This document shows positions 48,612-60,479 of a stretch of DNA of 64,000 bases, piece after piece. Each line of letters begins with the position of its first letter. Position 1 is the first letter of the stretch. The notes beneath the pieces are model-generated. The model was not told the origin of the DNA. It was given only the letters and a program-made list of their open reading frames with translations, and ran no database searches. Origin of the DNA: Acanthosoma haemorrhoidale (Eukaryota; Arthropoda; Insecta; Hemiptera; Acanthosomatidae). Location of the stretch: the NCBI GenBank assembly GCA_930367205.1, contig OV884015.1:80987341-81051340 (forward strand), given 5' to 3'. The translations under genes and the position numbers were made by a program.

Positions 48612-49906
48612 GTTGGTTACCGCCAAATCGGGAGCTTGCTCTGGTTCGCTCTCTGGCTGTTAGGCTAAGACTGGCCCTTTATCTCATCCCCACTCCTAAG
48701 AGCACAAAGGGATGATGCTGACCAGCTGGAAGGGTTGCAGGCCATGATATTCTCAAATATCATGAATGTTACAATATATATATTTAATATATATATCTTG
48801 TTCTTAAACGTGATTACATAGATCTTGTTCTAAATAATCCTGATGGTGCCTGTACAAGCGAATCGTTGGATAGATTGATATTTTGTCAATAAAGTGAATA
48901 TTTAAGAGAGAGTGGAGCTTAAACTACCCAAAATAAATGTCTCTTTTTTGAGTATTAAAACGCTGGAGAATAACTTAAAAATTCCTTTAGTCACTGCTCA
49001 TTTAGGGTCTGATTTTTTGCCATAGTTAACGAAATATGGTATATGTAAACGTAAAAATAATGTTAAATGAAATTTTGTTGGTAAAATTGTTTTCAATTCT
49101 ATTTTCTTAAAAATACAATTTCCTGTGACTTGGATTGTTAAACAAACGTCATGAACAAACTATATTTCGTAGCTATAATTTAGCGTCGTTTAATGATTAT
49201 ACAAACAAAAACTTACACAATCCCCACTTGTTGATGCTCTGGACATCTTCTATATTGTATGTATATATACGATCAGTTCATGATTAGTCAAGTGTTATGC
49301 AATAATATAGTGATTCCACCGAATCTTCAATAAAGCAGTTTTCTACTATCTTCATGCCGAATTTCTTTTCACTTTAACGACAGGTATTAGTCTACTTCCA
49401 ATGTTAATCGATGTGTGGTGGTCTTTGAAATACCTTTAGCTGGAACAAATGTAGAAGTAGAATCGTAAATAACTGACTTATATTTCTTTGGTTGTCCGGT
49501 TTCGGGGCGGAACGACAAAAGTTTCAGTCTCAGGTTTGAAAAGTTTCCACTCGGCAAGTACTTTAATGGGAAACTTCAAGAATCCCATAAATAAAATTAT
49601 TGCTCGCCTTGTGTCTTTTATTCGTGTAATTTATCGCTTACGTCTTATTGAAACTGACATTAATATTACTTTTTTGGCTAAATGATAATTTATAAAAACT
49701 TTTCTCTTTCAGTTTTTTTACAGCCTGCACAATTTGTTTTGAGAATCAATCTTAAAACCAGATTGTATTTTTGGCTTGGCAATCGTCAGAGCTAATTGTA
49801 TTTCATGACTTGAGTTGCATTGCTGCATCCTAAGATGACTTCTATAGTAAAATTGCATAGGTCGGTGCAAACAAGATGTTAAATTTTTATCTGATTTGCT
49901 TATGTG

Positions 49907-49941
49907 CAACGTTTCGACATACTTACGTATGCCCGCTTCAG
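49907..49941 (-). repeat. Hammerhead-like hairpin motif
   Basis: On the minus strand: CTGAAGCG, then a 7 bp stem GGCATAC / GTATGTC closed by a GTAA loop, then GAAACGTTG. The arrangement CTGA..., hairpin, GAAAC is that of a hammerhead core, but the junction after CTGAAG departs from the consensus CTGANGA. The GTATGTCGAAACGTTG block is shared with the 37.5 and 60.5 kb repeats. Confidence 0.45.
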
Positions 49942-50139
49942 ACCTTAGGACATGATTGTCTTAGGGTGTAAATTTCCCGCATAAATAAACCTATCTGCTG
50001 ATCTAACTCCTCTTAAGAACTCCTTATACAGTACCTTATAATTACAATCCTTACAATCCTCCTCGTCGCCTAAAACGACGGTGGTCTTGGGATCTATTGT
50101 AAATAAAACATATGGCGTGAGGTCACTGGCCATCTCCAC

Positions 50140-50330
50140 TCATGTCCTGATTGTCTGGGGTTCTCTTGGCCCATTTCTGGTCTTCGCCACATGGCGGAAC
50201 GGTCGGAGAGGGAGGTGGTGGGAGCTCCGTTGCTCTCAGCCCTTCCACCAGCTAGCTGGGGGAATTGACTTGGGAATGGAGCAATTCGTGGGGAGAATAT
50301 TTATGTATATATATATGGCTGTGAATTAAG
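50140..50330. other. GC-rich patch, unclassified
   Basis: A GC-rich stretch within AT-rich DNA, probably a mobile-element remnant. It has no recognised frame or terminus. Confidence 0.25.
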
Positions 50331-51069
50331 GAACCTTCAAACCATGAATCAGTAACGCTTACACCATTTAAAAGCGCCATAATGCTGTCTTCAACCTCAG
50401 CCGATTACTAAGCAAAACCTGAAGTTACTGAAATAGTTGCGTGAAGCGCTCCAAGCTGTATGAAAAGTGAGCTTCTGGAGTTACTGAAGTTTTTTTCAAT
50501 CTAGGCTCTTTCTCGTTCTTTCGTATTGCGTGAACGTCAAGTACTTAAGTTGGGGAATCAAGTGATTGACTGAAGTAGACCGACCGACTGACTTTATTGA
50601 GCGGTATCTATTATCCATGAGGATTGCTTTTAGCTTTTCATTGATTCAGCTCCAAGGAGCTCCCTTTTTATGCTTTCTGTCTCAAAAATTCTCATTAGTA
50701 TTTTACATTTATGTTTGTAATAGCCCTTCGCTTTTGTTAACACAAAGTCTCCTTGTGGCGAACAGCTAATATCAAGCTGTTTCCACCGAATATACTTCCG
50801 CAATGCCAATAATTCCATTAAGGCTGACTATTGACGTCATGTAACACCAAAGGATGAGACAAATGCTCTGTTGTAAGTATTAAAGGTGATATTGACTTGA
50901 GATACCCTCCATAGCTCATCACGTGACTCTTGTTCCTTACATACATCTACCCTAGCAAAGGATCGTCATTTAATAACCAAAATCTTTAGATCGAATCGAA
51001 TTTAAACTTTTAAAATTTTTTCGTCGCTATTTTAATCTTTACTATTTTTATATTCATCAACAACGAACA

Positions 51070-51135
51070 AATATTTTATTATACGCACTAGTGGTTTCAA
51101 CAGCTCACTCTGCCATTCTGAAGTGAGACAAGAAG
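51070..51135 (-). repeat. Hairpin motif resembling hammerhead-type repeat
   Basis: On the minus strand: CTTCAGAATGGCAGAGTGAG followed by CTGTTGAAACCACTAGTGCG. The GGCAG...CTGTT pairing followed by GAAAC is similar in layout to the other motifs, but the first core block does not fit CTGANGA. Confidence 0.25.
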
Positions 51136-53293
51136 CTGAAATTATAAAATTATAAGAAAAAAAATATATATTATTTGTGATTGAAAATTCCTATAATACT
51201 ATTATCAAATTAAAACTAATAAAAACATAGTGCGCTAATAATAACAAGTCTTACTATAGCCCCCTACAGAAAGAGAGGGGGCATCATACACAAACACGGG
51301 CTACAAAAACCATTGTTAAAGCGTTAAACATAAAAATATGTCATTTAAAAACAAATTAGTTAATTAAAACATAGGACCTAACATTGAAGTGAAGAATATG
51401 AATAAAAATATCTTTCAATTTCCAATAGTTAATCAAATTTCAATACTCTAAAAACATTTCTGTAAAATCACGCATTTTGTGTTATTATTTTTCTAGCACG
51501 TTCTTGTTTTATTTTCTTCATATAGTTTATGTTTACATTTAGTTCATTTGTTAATTTTAATTCTAGAATAATACAAGTTTCTGTATTTTATTTGTATAAA
51601 TACATTTTTTATGTTTTCTTATTTCATATTCTTAGTAAGTCATTAAAAATTAATGGAGACTGACACTGATCCCGATGTCAAAGATCCCGTTTTATGTGTT
51701 TGCCCTTGACGAACATAGTCCCAGGATAATAAAAATATTATGATTATAAAAAGGCGCTACTCACCTAATGATGCAATTAGGGCAGTGTCTGATCTTGTGG
51801 CTCTTGAACCACTCTGGTTTGTCAGCGTTGGTGGTCGTGGATTGGCTAAAATTTGCAATTAAAATCATATTGTATATTTAGTTTTTATTGTTTTATACAA
51901 TATTATTCATTTTAGTCATTTTGTCTATTGATGGTTCGCTACAGCGGTTTATTCTCAAGTTTAGCATCCTACAGGTCAACTGGATTAGCTGTTTACAGGA
52001 ATAATGTATAAAAATAAATATAATTATTTAAATGAGTTGTAGCGTTGTCGGGAGATCGGCTTTGGTTGACGAAAAAGCTGTGTTAATTTTTCATCAAGTT
52101 TATTTCTGGACAAATTTTTGACTCTATCTACGTTTGCCCCATGTCCAAAATTGCATTAGATATAAAACTTCTCGTAGTAGATTGAGTAAGTTACCTCTGC
52201 AGTGTGTAGTGCCAATGGATCGGAACGCTCAGATCAATGAGGCCGTGACCCTCTTTCTTATCCGTTGACCTCTTTGGTGTTTCGCATCGAACCCGCGCTG
52301 CTTTTGTTTCTCTTCTCTTTTTTTTTTTTCTTTTGAAAATTTATCTTTAGGTTGCTTATCAACTTTTGTAACACGTCTGTAATTTTTCAAGATTTTTACA
52401 AGTGTGTCATATCTTATTGCTTTTATCTTACTATCCTTCAGACAGGATGAATGCATTTGTTTGGTTTTCGTATCTAACCTCTTCGGTAATTGCTGAGAGC
52501 TGAAATATCAATAAACTCTAGCAGCAATAAACAAACAGTTAAACTGAAGTTCAAATCACTTTGGAAACAACTTGTTAACCTAACCTAGCTTGTGCAGTAA
52601 CTGTGTTTAAGACCAGTAATACTAAATAGATTCTGTACTATTTATCTAGAATTTCCTTATTCACTCGGCGCACCTTATTTCGAAACGACATTTGAATCTT
52701 AAGTAACAAATTAACAAATCTAAATAAATATCTACTACCCTCTGTCTAGTACTTTTATCTAAACTATTCATGTTTGTAGTAATAGTAATACAGTATTACT
52801 AATCTGATACAGATATTGCTAATCTGAACTAAATGTTGCTAGATGCTATTCAGATTTTTGAAAAATGGTGATTGTACAGGTTTTGGGTAAAATAAGCAAT
52901 AGCCGTACTTATTATTCTATTCAATGCAACATGTATGCGTAAATGTGTATTTATTAAAGTCCATATCAAAATATATGTAAACAAAGTCTAAATATTAAAA
53001 TCCCTATAATATGTTCAAATATGTAGTGCATATGTAAATGTTTACAGTACAGTTGTAAATAGTTTTAATGGTTTTTCTCGGAGCTGATGAAGAACCTGCT
53101 GATCACTGTTAATTGTTTTCCATGGTTGATTATGTACTGGTTGAAATTTCCAATAACTTCTTCAAGTTGAAGTGGTAGAGAATGGTTGGTTGCTTCTTTC
53201 GTTCTTCTTCATTTGATTTTTTCAAATTTATACGATCTGTTTTTAAAGTGAACTCGTTTTCTCCATTTCCTTCAATCCACTTGATTACTTCAC

Positions 53294-53520
53294 TCAAATA
53301 TCTTCTTCAATATCTTCTTCACTCACATTATCAGCAGGGTTTAGTTCTTTCATCGTGTGAGAAATCATTTTTCGATTGGATTTATCGGCAGAAGCTTCTT
53401 CAGAAACACATTCCTTGCCCAATATGTTATTCCTAGAAGTGCGTACGAGTTTTGGGTAGTTTGATTCCCAGCCTGCCGCAAGGAAACGCACCACTTTCTC
53501 TAGATTCAAAACATTTCTTC
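53294..53520 (-). pseudogene. Possible pogo/Tigger-type transposase C-terminal scrap
   Basis: The minus frame reads VVRFLAAGWESNYPKLVRTS, then RNNILGKECVSEEASADKSN, and an acidic end NVSEEDIEEDI. In pogo/Tigger/Jerky-type proteins the end of the DDE domain has the pattern (D)xxxxxAxxWxxVxxxTLxxSWxxIL followed by an acidic region, which this imitates. The fragment is only about 70 codons and the match is by eye. Confidence 0.35.
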
Positions 53521-54448
53521 TAATGTCTCTTTATTTTGAAGTGGTACTGTAAATAAAAGTGTTAATCCAAAGTTGCTACATCCAAATTCCTTCAGACCCT
53601 AACAAATTAATGTTATAACAACCAATCAAATTGATACAGTTCGGCAGTTTGCATTTCGGATTACTTAAGTATGGATTGGTGAGATTGGCATGTATTCTTT
53701 CTCATGCACTCTTCAGAATAATACATTACTAATTAAGGACGTAAGTCGGTTTTTTAAATCAACGAAAGTGCAAAATAAAAACGACACGGTATGGTCTGTT
53801 AAAGAACAACTTGAACATGCGGCGAGCGCTTTAGGACCATCGTCCGTCCGTTTTGGTCAGCATCCACCATTCCAAATTGGAGGCAGATTGGTGGCTATTG
53901 GTGTTTGTAATAAACAATTCCTAATGACTATTTATTATGTTAATTGTCATGTATTCATAAATTCCATTGTTTGGACGGTCGTTACATCCAGCTTAAGCGA
54001 TTGTTCTGCCAATGAGCAGCCCCTGCCCACCAGCATGAATAACGAGGGTGTTAGATTTGAATAAGTTTTATATTCCATGTTGTGTGTAGTGGCGAAAGAG
54101 CGGATATTGGCGCTGTGCCTACGGCCAATGTGTTGCCCGTCTCTCTGCGCGCTATGAGCCCATCCGTCTTCGCTTAATGGCCAAATTAAACATTACACTT
54201 CCGCTGTTGTTGGGGAAACATTGCCGCTGCTTTGAAATTAACAATAACTCTACTCTTCTGTTATTATTGCGCTTGTACCCTTAATTAATATTGTTAGACA
54301 TATTAATTTTAATTTAATCTAAAGCTCCTAAGAGCTAACCCTCCAAACAATGACCCTAACTTTAAATATTTATACAATATGAAAATAAAATGTTTCAAAA
54401 AAGAATTCGTGTCTTTGCAATTCTTTTATTTATTGTTACATCATCAGT

Positions 54449-54477
54449 CAACATTTCACCTATCCAGGCGTACTCAG
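54449..54477 (-). ncRNA. Hammerhead-ribozyme-like motif, left arm (mutated)
   Basis: On the minus strand: CTGAGTA, then CGCCTGGATAGGTG, then AAATGTTG. The last G of the conserved CTGANGA is T, and GAAAC is GAAAT. It is the mirror copy of the right-arm motif and probably inactive. Confidence 0.3.
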
Positions 54478-54943
54478 GACTATGAATAATGCTATCGGCC
54501 AGTGACTTTTTCAAGATGTATAACAGTTTGTAGAAAACAAACTTCAGCAAGCAGTAATGCATGTTTTCTTGTAAGATGACAATATAAGCGTTTTTCCTCT
54601 CGCCAATTTTTAAAAAAACTTGCTATGGATCTTGGAAAATTTACCAATACAATGGTGGAAGAATGGAAATAATTATTACAAAGAAGGAGAGGGTGTTTAA
54701 AATTGCTCAGATGTATAAGATATGATAGGATATTAATAAAATTGATAAAAAATAATAATAATGGTGAATTATGAATTGTTAAGAGATGAATCAGAGGTGA
54801 AAAGAAAACGGTAAAGTCTAGATTTAAAGATTGGTAGAGAATATAAATGACTTGGTAGTTGAAAAATGAGTTACCAAGGTAAAGCACTACACAATATAAA
54901 CGTCATTACCTTAATAAATTTTATTGTAGCATTATTCATAGTC

Positions 54944-54972
54944 CTGAGGATGCCTGAATAGGCGAAACGTTG
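54944..54972 (+). ncRNA. Hammerhead-ribozyme-like motif, right arm
   Basis: CTGAGGA (54944-54950) fits the conserved CUGANGA box. TGCCTGAATAGGC folds into a short stem II (GCC/GGC with a loop), and GAAAC follows at once. This is the spacing of minimal type I hammerheads such as those of schistosome satellites and Penelope-like retroelements. Downstream, CGTTGACTGGGGATG can form only a weak 3 bp stem III (CGT/ATG), and a matching stem I was not convincing. Self-cleavage is therefore not predicted with confidence. Confidence 0.45.
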
Positions 54973-55570
54973 ACTGGGGATGTAACAATAAGTAAAAGAT
55001 TTTTTGAAATACTCAAAAGGAATGAAAAAATTTATTTTCCCGTATTGTAAATTTTAATCTACATAAAATGTCAAACCGAAATCTCAATTTTGGCTAAGGA
55101 AGAAATCGTGACGAAAGCTTAATTTCATTTGGGAAGAAGGCGATTTTAAATACCAATTACAGTTCCATCTTGATTTCACGGGTTCTTCGTTTTTCTTTTT
55201 TTTTTTACTTACATATTTTAATTACTGTACTTAGCATTCTTAAGTTACTTTCGGTGGAGTTTTTTGTTGCTCTTCAGAAAGAGGTTAAGGAACCTTGTAA
55301 AAAGCTATCAAATTTTATAATAACTTCGACCTTACTGTAGTTGAACGCTGCATAAATGCGTTAATGATTCAGCCTTGCTACTTTTTTTATTGTCAGCCAC
55401 TGCAGGGTTCTTTTTCAGACACGCAACGCGGTAGTCATGCTATCTGCGCTATTGAAAAACTTCAAGAGTTTGTAGTTGATTACTCATGATATAGGATTGT
55501 TATTCAGTTTTTAAAAAATTAAAATATTACACTATTTAGCACAAAGGACTCTATTTTTTTTTTATTGATT

Positions 55571-55655
55571 AACAACAACTTTATTATGATAAAATTACAA
55601 TCTGCCTGATTGGGCTATAAGTAATTGTGATAAATGATCTCATTCATGCCAATTA
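55571..55655 (-). mobile_element. Jockey 3' tail, short truncated copy
   Basis: CTTTATTATGATAAAATTAC, AATCTGCCTGATTGGGCTAT and AAGTAATTGTGATAAATGAT, then CTCATTCATGCC, match the Jockey tail in reverse complement (compare 30772-30840). A poly-T precedes it on the plus strand. Confidence 0.65.
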
Positions 55656-55862
55656 AAGGGCTTTAAAGAAAAAAGTACGACACAGGTCAACTAGTTTGAG
55701 TTTTGTAACCTATTAGTATTACTCATTGTAAAGTTATTCTCTGAGATTCTCCATGTAGTTTTAAATACATTTGCCTTAACCAGAAATAATTTATTGAAAA
55801 TTAAATCTCAATGAATAAAATTAATACAATGAGTACTTGATTGTTTATTAATTAATTGAGCC

Positions 55863-56257
55863 TGGAGACAGATGGACGTGATCGAACCCTAGCCCCCTGA
55901 CGGAGACTGAAGATCTACACCCAGCCGAGAGATCGAGGCCGATCTCCGAAGCTACAAGACCCCATCTACCTGTTTAAGCAGGGTCGACCTTCCGGCCGAG
56001 AGGCCGACTTATTTCAGGCCCCTGCCGGGGCGGGCCAGGCTTGACCTGGCCGACTACAAACCATTGCCTAGGTACTCCTAGGCTCCACCCTCGGTAGACT
56101 CTCACTACCTTCTCGATTCCACCCGCCTCCTTAGGCACCCTATACCACCCTATATCCTTCTCAAACATCCTTCAAATGGGGGACTCCCCTTAGTGAAAGG
56201 CACTCATTAGCCCAAAGTAATTTTTCCACATCCTATTTTATAAGTTTGAGAGCTAAG

Positions 56258-56282
<25 letters not shown>
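55863..56282 (+). mobile_element. Poly(A)-tailed GC-rich retroposon, about 420 bp
   Basis: The insertion is bracketed by AATTGAGCC at 55854-55862 and 56283-56291, a perfect 9 bp duplication. It ends in about 27 A residues. The 5' two thirds is strikingly GC-rich, with words such as GGCCGAGAGGCCGACTTA and CCCCTGCCGGGGCGGG. Part of its 3' region recurs in the opposite orientation near 60985-61055 (AGTCC(C)..CATTTGAAGGA; GTGAAAGGCA), so it belongs to a dispersed family. It is either a SINE or a truncated LINE. One frame (about 55900-56065) is open for some 60 codons, which is not significant in GC-rich DNA. Confidence 0.85.
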
Positions 56283-56288
<6 letters not shown>

Positions 56289-56559
56289 GCCAAATAGAAT
56301 AAAACAATTGTGTCACCTTGATTTCAAACATCGGTACTTTATTAATTTGACTTTCCATAACCCGTCAAATAAATATTAAACAAAACTATTGTCTATAAGC
56401 TTAAGTAAGAACTGATACAACTTGAAACTAGCTTAAATCAAGGCGTATTTGAGTTAAGTTTATAATTAAGGGCGTCGGGAGTGGATAGAGAAGGATAAGA
56501 AAACGCTTTTATCCTAACTACTTTTCGGGCAGCAGAGGGTACAAACTTTCCAGGCAAGT

Positions 56560-57010
56560 TATTCCTTGATGATTTACTTAGCCAACACTGCTCGTTCGTA
56601 ACTACCTCTTGTAAGGAGCTTCGGACGTAGCAGTCCTGACTCCTCTCCAGCTACCCACGTACGGCCTTCCAGCTCGTCATAGTAGCTCACTTCACAGCAA
56701 CATTTATCACGGCCGGAAAATATATTTGCCGACTAGCACACATTGGTTACTTGTTGGCACAAGTAATAAAATAAATTATAAACTGTTGCTTATTAATATG
56801 TACAAAACATTGACGTCGCGTCTCAACGTTCTATTGAGTTCGTAATTAGTTCGGGATGTAGACTCGCGAACGACGATGATGCTGCAAGAGACTGGAGGAC
56901 AGGAGGTTCTCTCCGACCGGCTAGGTAGCAGCGTGGATCGATAGCCACCAACCTTCGTCTACTCCATCCTCTACAGCTTAAACTCCTGTGCCAATCCTCT
57001 CTCACTCTGA
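56560..57010. other. GC-richer block, probable mobile-element remnant
   Basis: Composition differs sharply from the flanking AT-rich DNA. No terminal repeats or coding motif were recognised, and the open frames inside are short. Confidence 0.3.
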
Positions 57011-58395
57011 CAGTACCACAAAGTGTTTGTATTTCGAGTTTATACTTTCAAAAGACTAATAATAATAATAAAACCTGGCATAAACTTACATTAACGAAAC
57101 TCATCAAAAAAAGAAAACAATTAGGTGTGATTTATCACAAATAAAGACTTACTATACTTCATTGAAGAACCGACACATATTGCATATTATTTATCAGGAC
57201 GCCGAGATCTTGATATGATAACAAAATATTTATTTATGATTGATGCGTTAGATTACAAGAGATTGTATAATTTAAGTTATTTTATTTTGCTATATTATAA
57301 TTTGTTTTATTACATAAATAATAAGAAGGTATAAATATTGTATAATATATTTTTTATATAATTATTATGTTATAATAATATAACATACTAATTATACCCA
57401 AATTAATATGATAACAAAATGTTTATTTATGATTGAGGCGATTGTATAATTTAAGTTTAAATCATAGCAACACAGACCGTTGTGAAATGGAAATTTTACA
57501 TAAAGCTAGCCAAGAATTCACAACCCGAAAACTTGACGGCCTACAGATAAAAGACGACGAAATTGAAAAAAATACATAAACATTTTTGAGACTTTTCAGG
57601 ATAACAAATAGATTTTCCATAAAAAATAGGATGCTTTTACAGGATACGGGCACGATGATATTGACATAATATTTTCAAAAAACCAAAAAAATTATGGTAC
57701 ATATTGTTAATCAGAACGCCGAAATCCTTAATTTAACCGACTCACGTGCAAAAACCTTGTTGGTTTTGTAATTCAAAATCCTGGTTGCAGTCGGTTTATT
57801 TTTTAGAACCCTAGAAAGTATTAGAATTCTCGGAGGCAAAGCTATTATGCAATAAAAGTTTGCTTTTAATCCCAGAGACGGAAAATGACTCTTACTTTCA
57901 CATCGTAAAATGTAATTGGTACTTCACTGTTTTAATTACATATTACTTTTCTTGTTTCAGTAATACACGTAGTTGGGGGGTCTATCTGCCTGTCATGTAC
58001 GTGAAATAAATAATTGCCCACATACTGATTGATTTCTTAGATTGCCTGTGTTTTCTTTATATTTCAACATTAACCTATATATGACCCTGTTGATGTACTT
58101 AGAGGCACGCTAAAAATGTTATTTGATCACGAAACGTGATTTGTCATATTAACTTGCTAAGTTAAAATGCTGTAGTGACTACCAAAACTTATTTTAATGG
58201 TATGTCGAATAGACCATTACATGATGAATAATTCATATACAATTAATGACTATTGTTTTGCGAAACGTTCAAAGTTTTGTTATCTGAAATGAAGGAATCC
58301 ATCTTATTCCCTTCCTGAGAGCCATTATTTTCCTCTACCTAGTTCAATAAGCTGAAAAGGGTTGCCGAATAAACTACAAATCAGAGATGAATAGT

Positions 58396-58464
58396 CAACT
58401 TAATTACTTATTGCCTTATAAAAGGCAGATTGTAATTATAGCACAATAAAGAAATATAATATAT
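58396..58464 (+). mobile_element. 69 bp Jockey tail with 11 bp target duplication
   Basis: AGATGAATAGT at 58385-58395 and 58465-58475 flanks a piece containing TTACTTATTGCCTTATAAAA, GGCAGATTGTAATTATAGCA and CAATAAAG, the extreme 3' end of the Jockey family at 30.8 kb, plus-oriented. It is an almost fully truncated insertion. Confidence 0.88.
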
Positions 58465-58869
58465 AGATGAATAGTTAAACCCATATTTGGCAATGTGTTC
58501 TTTCTGCTCTGGTTAGAACATGCAAAAGTGTTAAAATCCAACATAAAAAAAAAAAAAAGTAAACTAAAAATTATCGATTAGGAATCCATAACTGAGATAT
58601 TTAAATATATTGAATTGTAGTTAGGATGATTACTATATTGACTTCATTTTATTATAGGACTTTCAATGTAAATTATTCACTTAATTATTTTAACATTTCA
58701 GCTCTACGAGAGATATCAAAAATAGTTGTTTAGCAACAGTACCTATCAATTCAACAGATAGAAAAACTGACTAAATTTTTTTTCGCATTCATTATGTGTT
58801 ATAATACTTAATATTAATTATCTATACCGTAGAGGTTTACGTCTCTCACCCGTAATTTCATAAACCTAT

Positions 58870-59165
58870 CAACTCTAAGTTCGTTTCTCGGCTCTTCTAA
58901 GGAGGTTCTGGTACATTGCCGCTAAGCCTTGTGTGGAAAAATGAGTAAACATTGAGCGACAAGGTACTGAAGTTAGGTTAAGCCAAAGCTCTCTCAGTAA
59001 AACTACAACAGTACCATCCTCGCTAGTTTTCTTTGCTTCATCAGATTTTACACCACCGATTTAATCTTGAATAGAACAGAACGTTTTATATCGTCACATG
59101 AGATGAGAACATCGTTACTATATTTCCTTTTGTTTTGTTCTTTGGCTTAATCCAGTTAATCTGAC
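58870..59165 (+). repeat. Unclassified dispersed repeat, copy 1
   Basis: TCTAAGGAGG, CCGCTAAGCCTTG, AAAATGAGTAAACATTGAGC and GAGATGAGA recur in the same order and spacing at 59795-60040. The two roughly 300 bp copies are diverged and in direct orientation. Confidence 0.65.
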
Positions 59166-59299
59166 TGACCAGCTAAAGTATTTAGCTGGTTTGAATTGAA
59201 TGGTAATTGAGAAGTAATCAATGGATAGTAAAACTGAACATTTATTTTTCTTTAAATTTACAATATATATTTGATAGGCTTTCTTTATAGCGTTGAGAC

Positions 59300-59770
59300 G
59301 GTTTTTTTTTCTTTCATAGCACCATAAAAATTACAATGATTATTTCCATGATAGATTCTCATTCGAACCATTTACATAGCAGTTTTATATTTGCTGTAGC
59401 GTCGCTACATTATATACATGGTTCAATTTCTTATAAAACTATACAATTCAATATAGGTATAGAGTATCATTACATTATACTCATCTTGGTTGAAACGACT
59501 CTATAAGGTGATGTGGCACACCTTTTTGATCAAAAGCTTAAAACTAACTTACATACTAATTCTCAACCCGACCTTCCCCGACAGTCCGCCGCCATCCATG
59601 TGGGGCCTCAGTGTCAAACACCGGACCTGTCTGGTGCTGCAACGGGTCAAAAACTTAATGCGTCTCCGGCGGATGAACCCATCCACCGACGGCACACCAA
59701 GCAACGGGTGCAGGTCGGCGCTCTTCAACCTGTCAAGAGAGGTACGCCTCCTCTAGACGGTCGGCCTGAC
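59300..59770 (-). pseudogene. LINE family 2, reverse transcriptase 3' fragment, frameshifted
   Basis: The minus strand carries RLKSADLHPLLGVPSVDGFI, RRRRIKF, then a frameshift within the segment that reads FFDSLQHL in the 61 kb copy. The 3' tail extends to a T-run at about 59301 (CTTTCATAGCACC..). It abuts copy 2 of the dispersed repeat at its 5' side. Confidence 0.75.
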
Positions 59771-59774
59771 CTCC

Positions 59775-60050
59775 TAAATTGTTTCCCGGTTCATCTTAGG
59801 AGGAGGCTTTCCGCTAAGCCTTGGGAGGGAAAATGAGTAAACATTGAGCAAAGAAGTAGTGAATCTTGAATCTCAGTGAAACTACCGTAGTTTTTACCCG
59901 TTCATAAGATTTTCGAACGCCAATTTAATTTTTAATTTGGGATAAATGTTTTAAATCTAGATGAGATGAGACCATTGTGCCTGTACATCCGATATTTTGT
60001 TCTTTTGCTCCTCGTTATAAATTGATCGTCAGTTCATCCGCTACCTGATG
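59775..60050 (+). repeat. Unclassified dispersed repeat, copy 2
   Basis: This is the direct-repeat partner of 58870-59165, sharing TTAGGAGG, CCGCTAAGCCTTG, AAAATGAGTAAACATTGAGC and ATGAGATGAGA. Confidence 0.65.
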
Positions 60051-60479
60051 CACGAGGGTCATCGTTTTGTTGTTCCATGATTATGTTCGCCGTAGAAAAA
60101 AATAAATTTCCCCGGAGGATGGTCGGAATACGAAATGAGGATACCTGTAGGACCCTACTAGGCAAGATGGATGCATTCTCTACCAGACAGACCTGTCTGC
60201 TGGGACTTATGCCTCGTGTAAAGGTCTTATACAATCATAAGAAGATATTCTTCTTCTTTTGACTGCCTAACACGGAAACTGCTAGTCTATTTTTTTTAAG
60301 GGGACCACTAAGAAATTATTATACAGAGAGAAGGGGGTTCAGGGGGGGAAATGGGGTTTAGCCTTCGGTATATAATTGAGTTTGTTGGGATATTGTCTTA
60401 TTAAGTAATATTAACTTGAGAGATAGTTATCCTAAATGTATTAAACGATTGAACCCAACTCCATTCTTGAGACAGTAAC

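Larger units (their letters stand above)
54431..54990. mobile_element. Inverted-repeat element with hammerhead-like cores in both arms
   Basis: The 63-base arms at 54431-54493 and 54928-54990 are reverse complements with about 7 mismatches. Each arm holds CTGAG(G/T)A, a short hairpin, then GAAA(C/T)GTTGACTG, reading outward. The interior (about 430 bp) has no recognised protein. A 131-codon minus frame there is low-complexity and probably chance. Similar A/T-rich words (TTTCAAAAAA) continue outside the arms, so the element may be larger. Confidence 0.7.

Noticed and set aside
53690..54064. 124-codon plus-strand frame
   Set aside because: No recognisable motif; probably chance, or a piece of an unknown repeat.
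54492..54887. 131-codon minus-strand frame inside the inverted-repeat element
   Set aside because: It is low-complexity, rich in Leu/Ile/Phe/Asn from AT-rich DNA, starts in one arm's neighbourhood and matches nothing recognised.
55974..56168. 64-codon minus-strand frame in the GC-rich retroposon
   Set aside because: GC-rich DNA has few stops, and the element's poly(A) shows that the sense strand is the other one.
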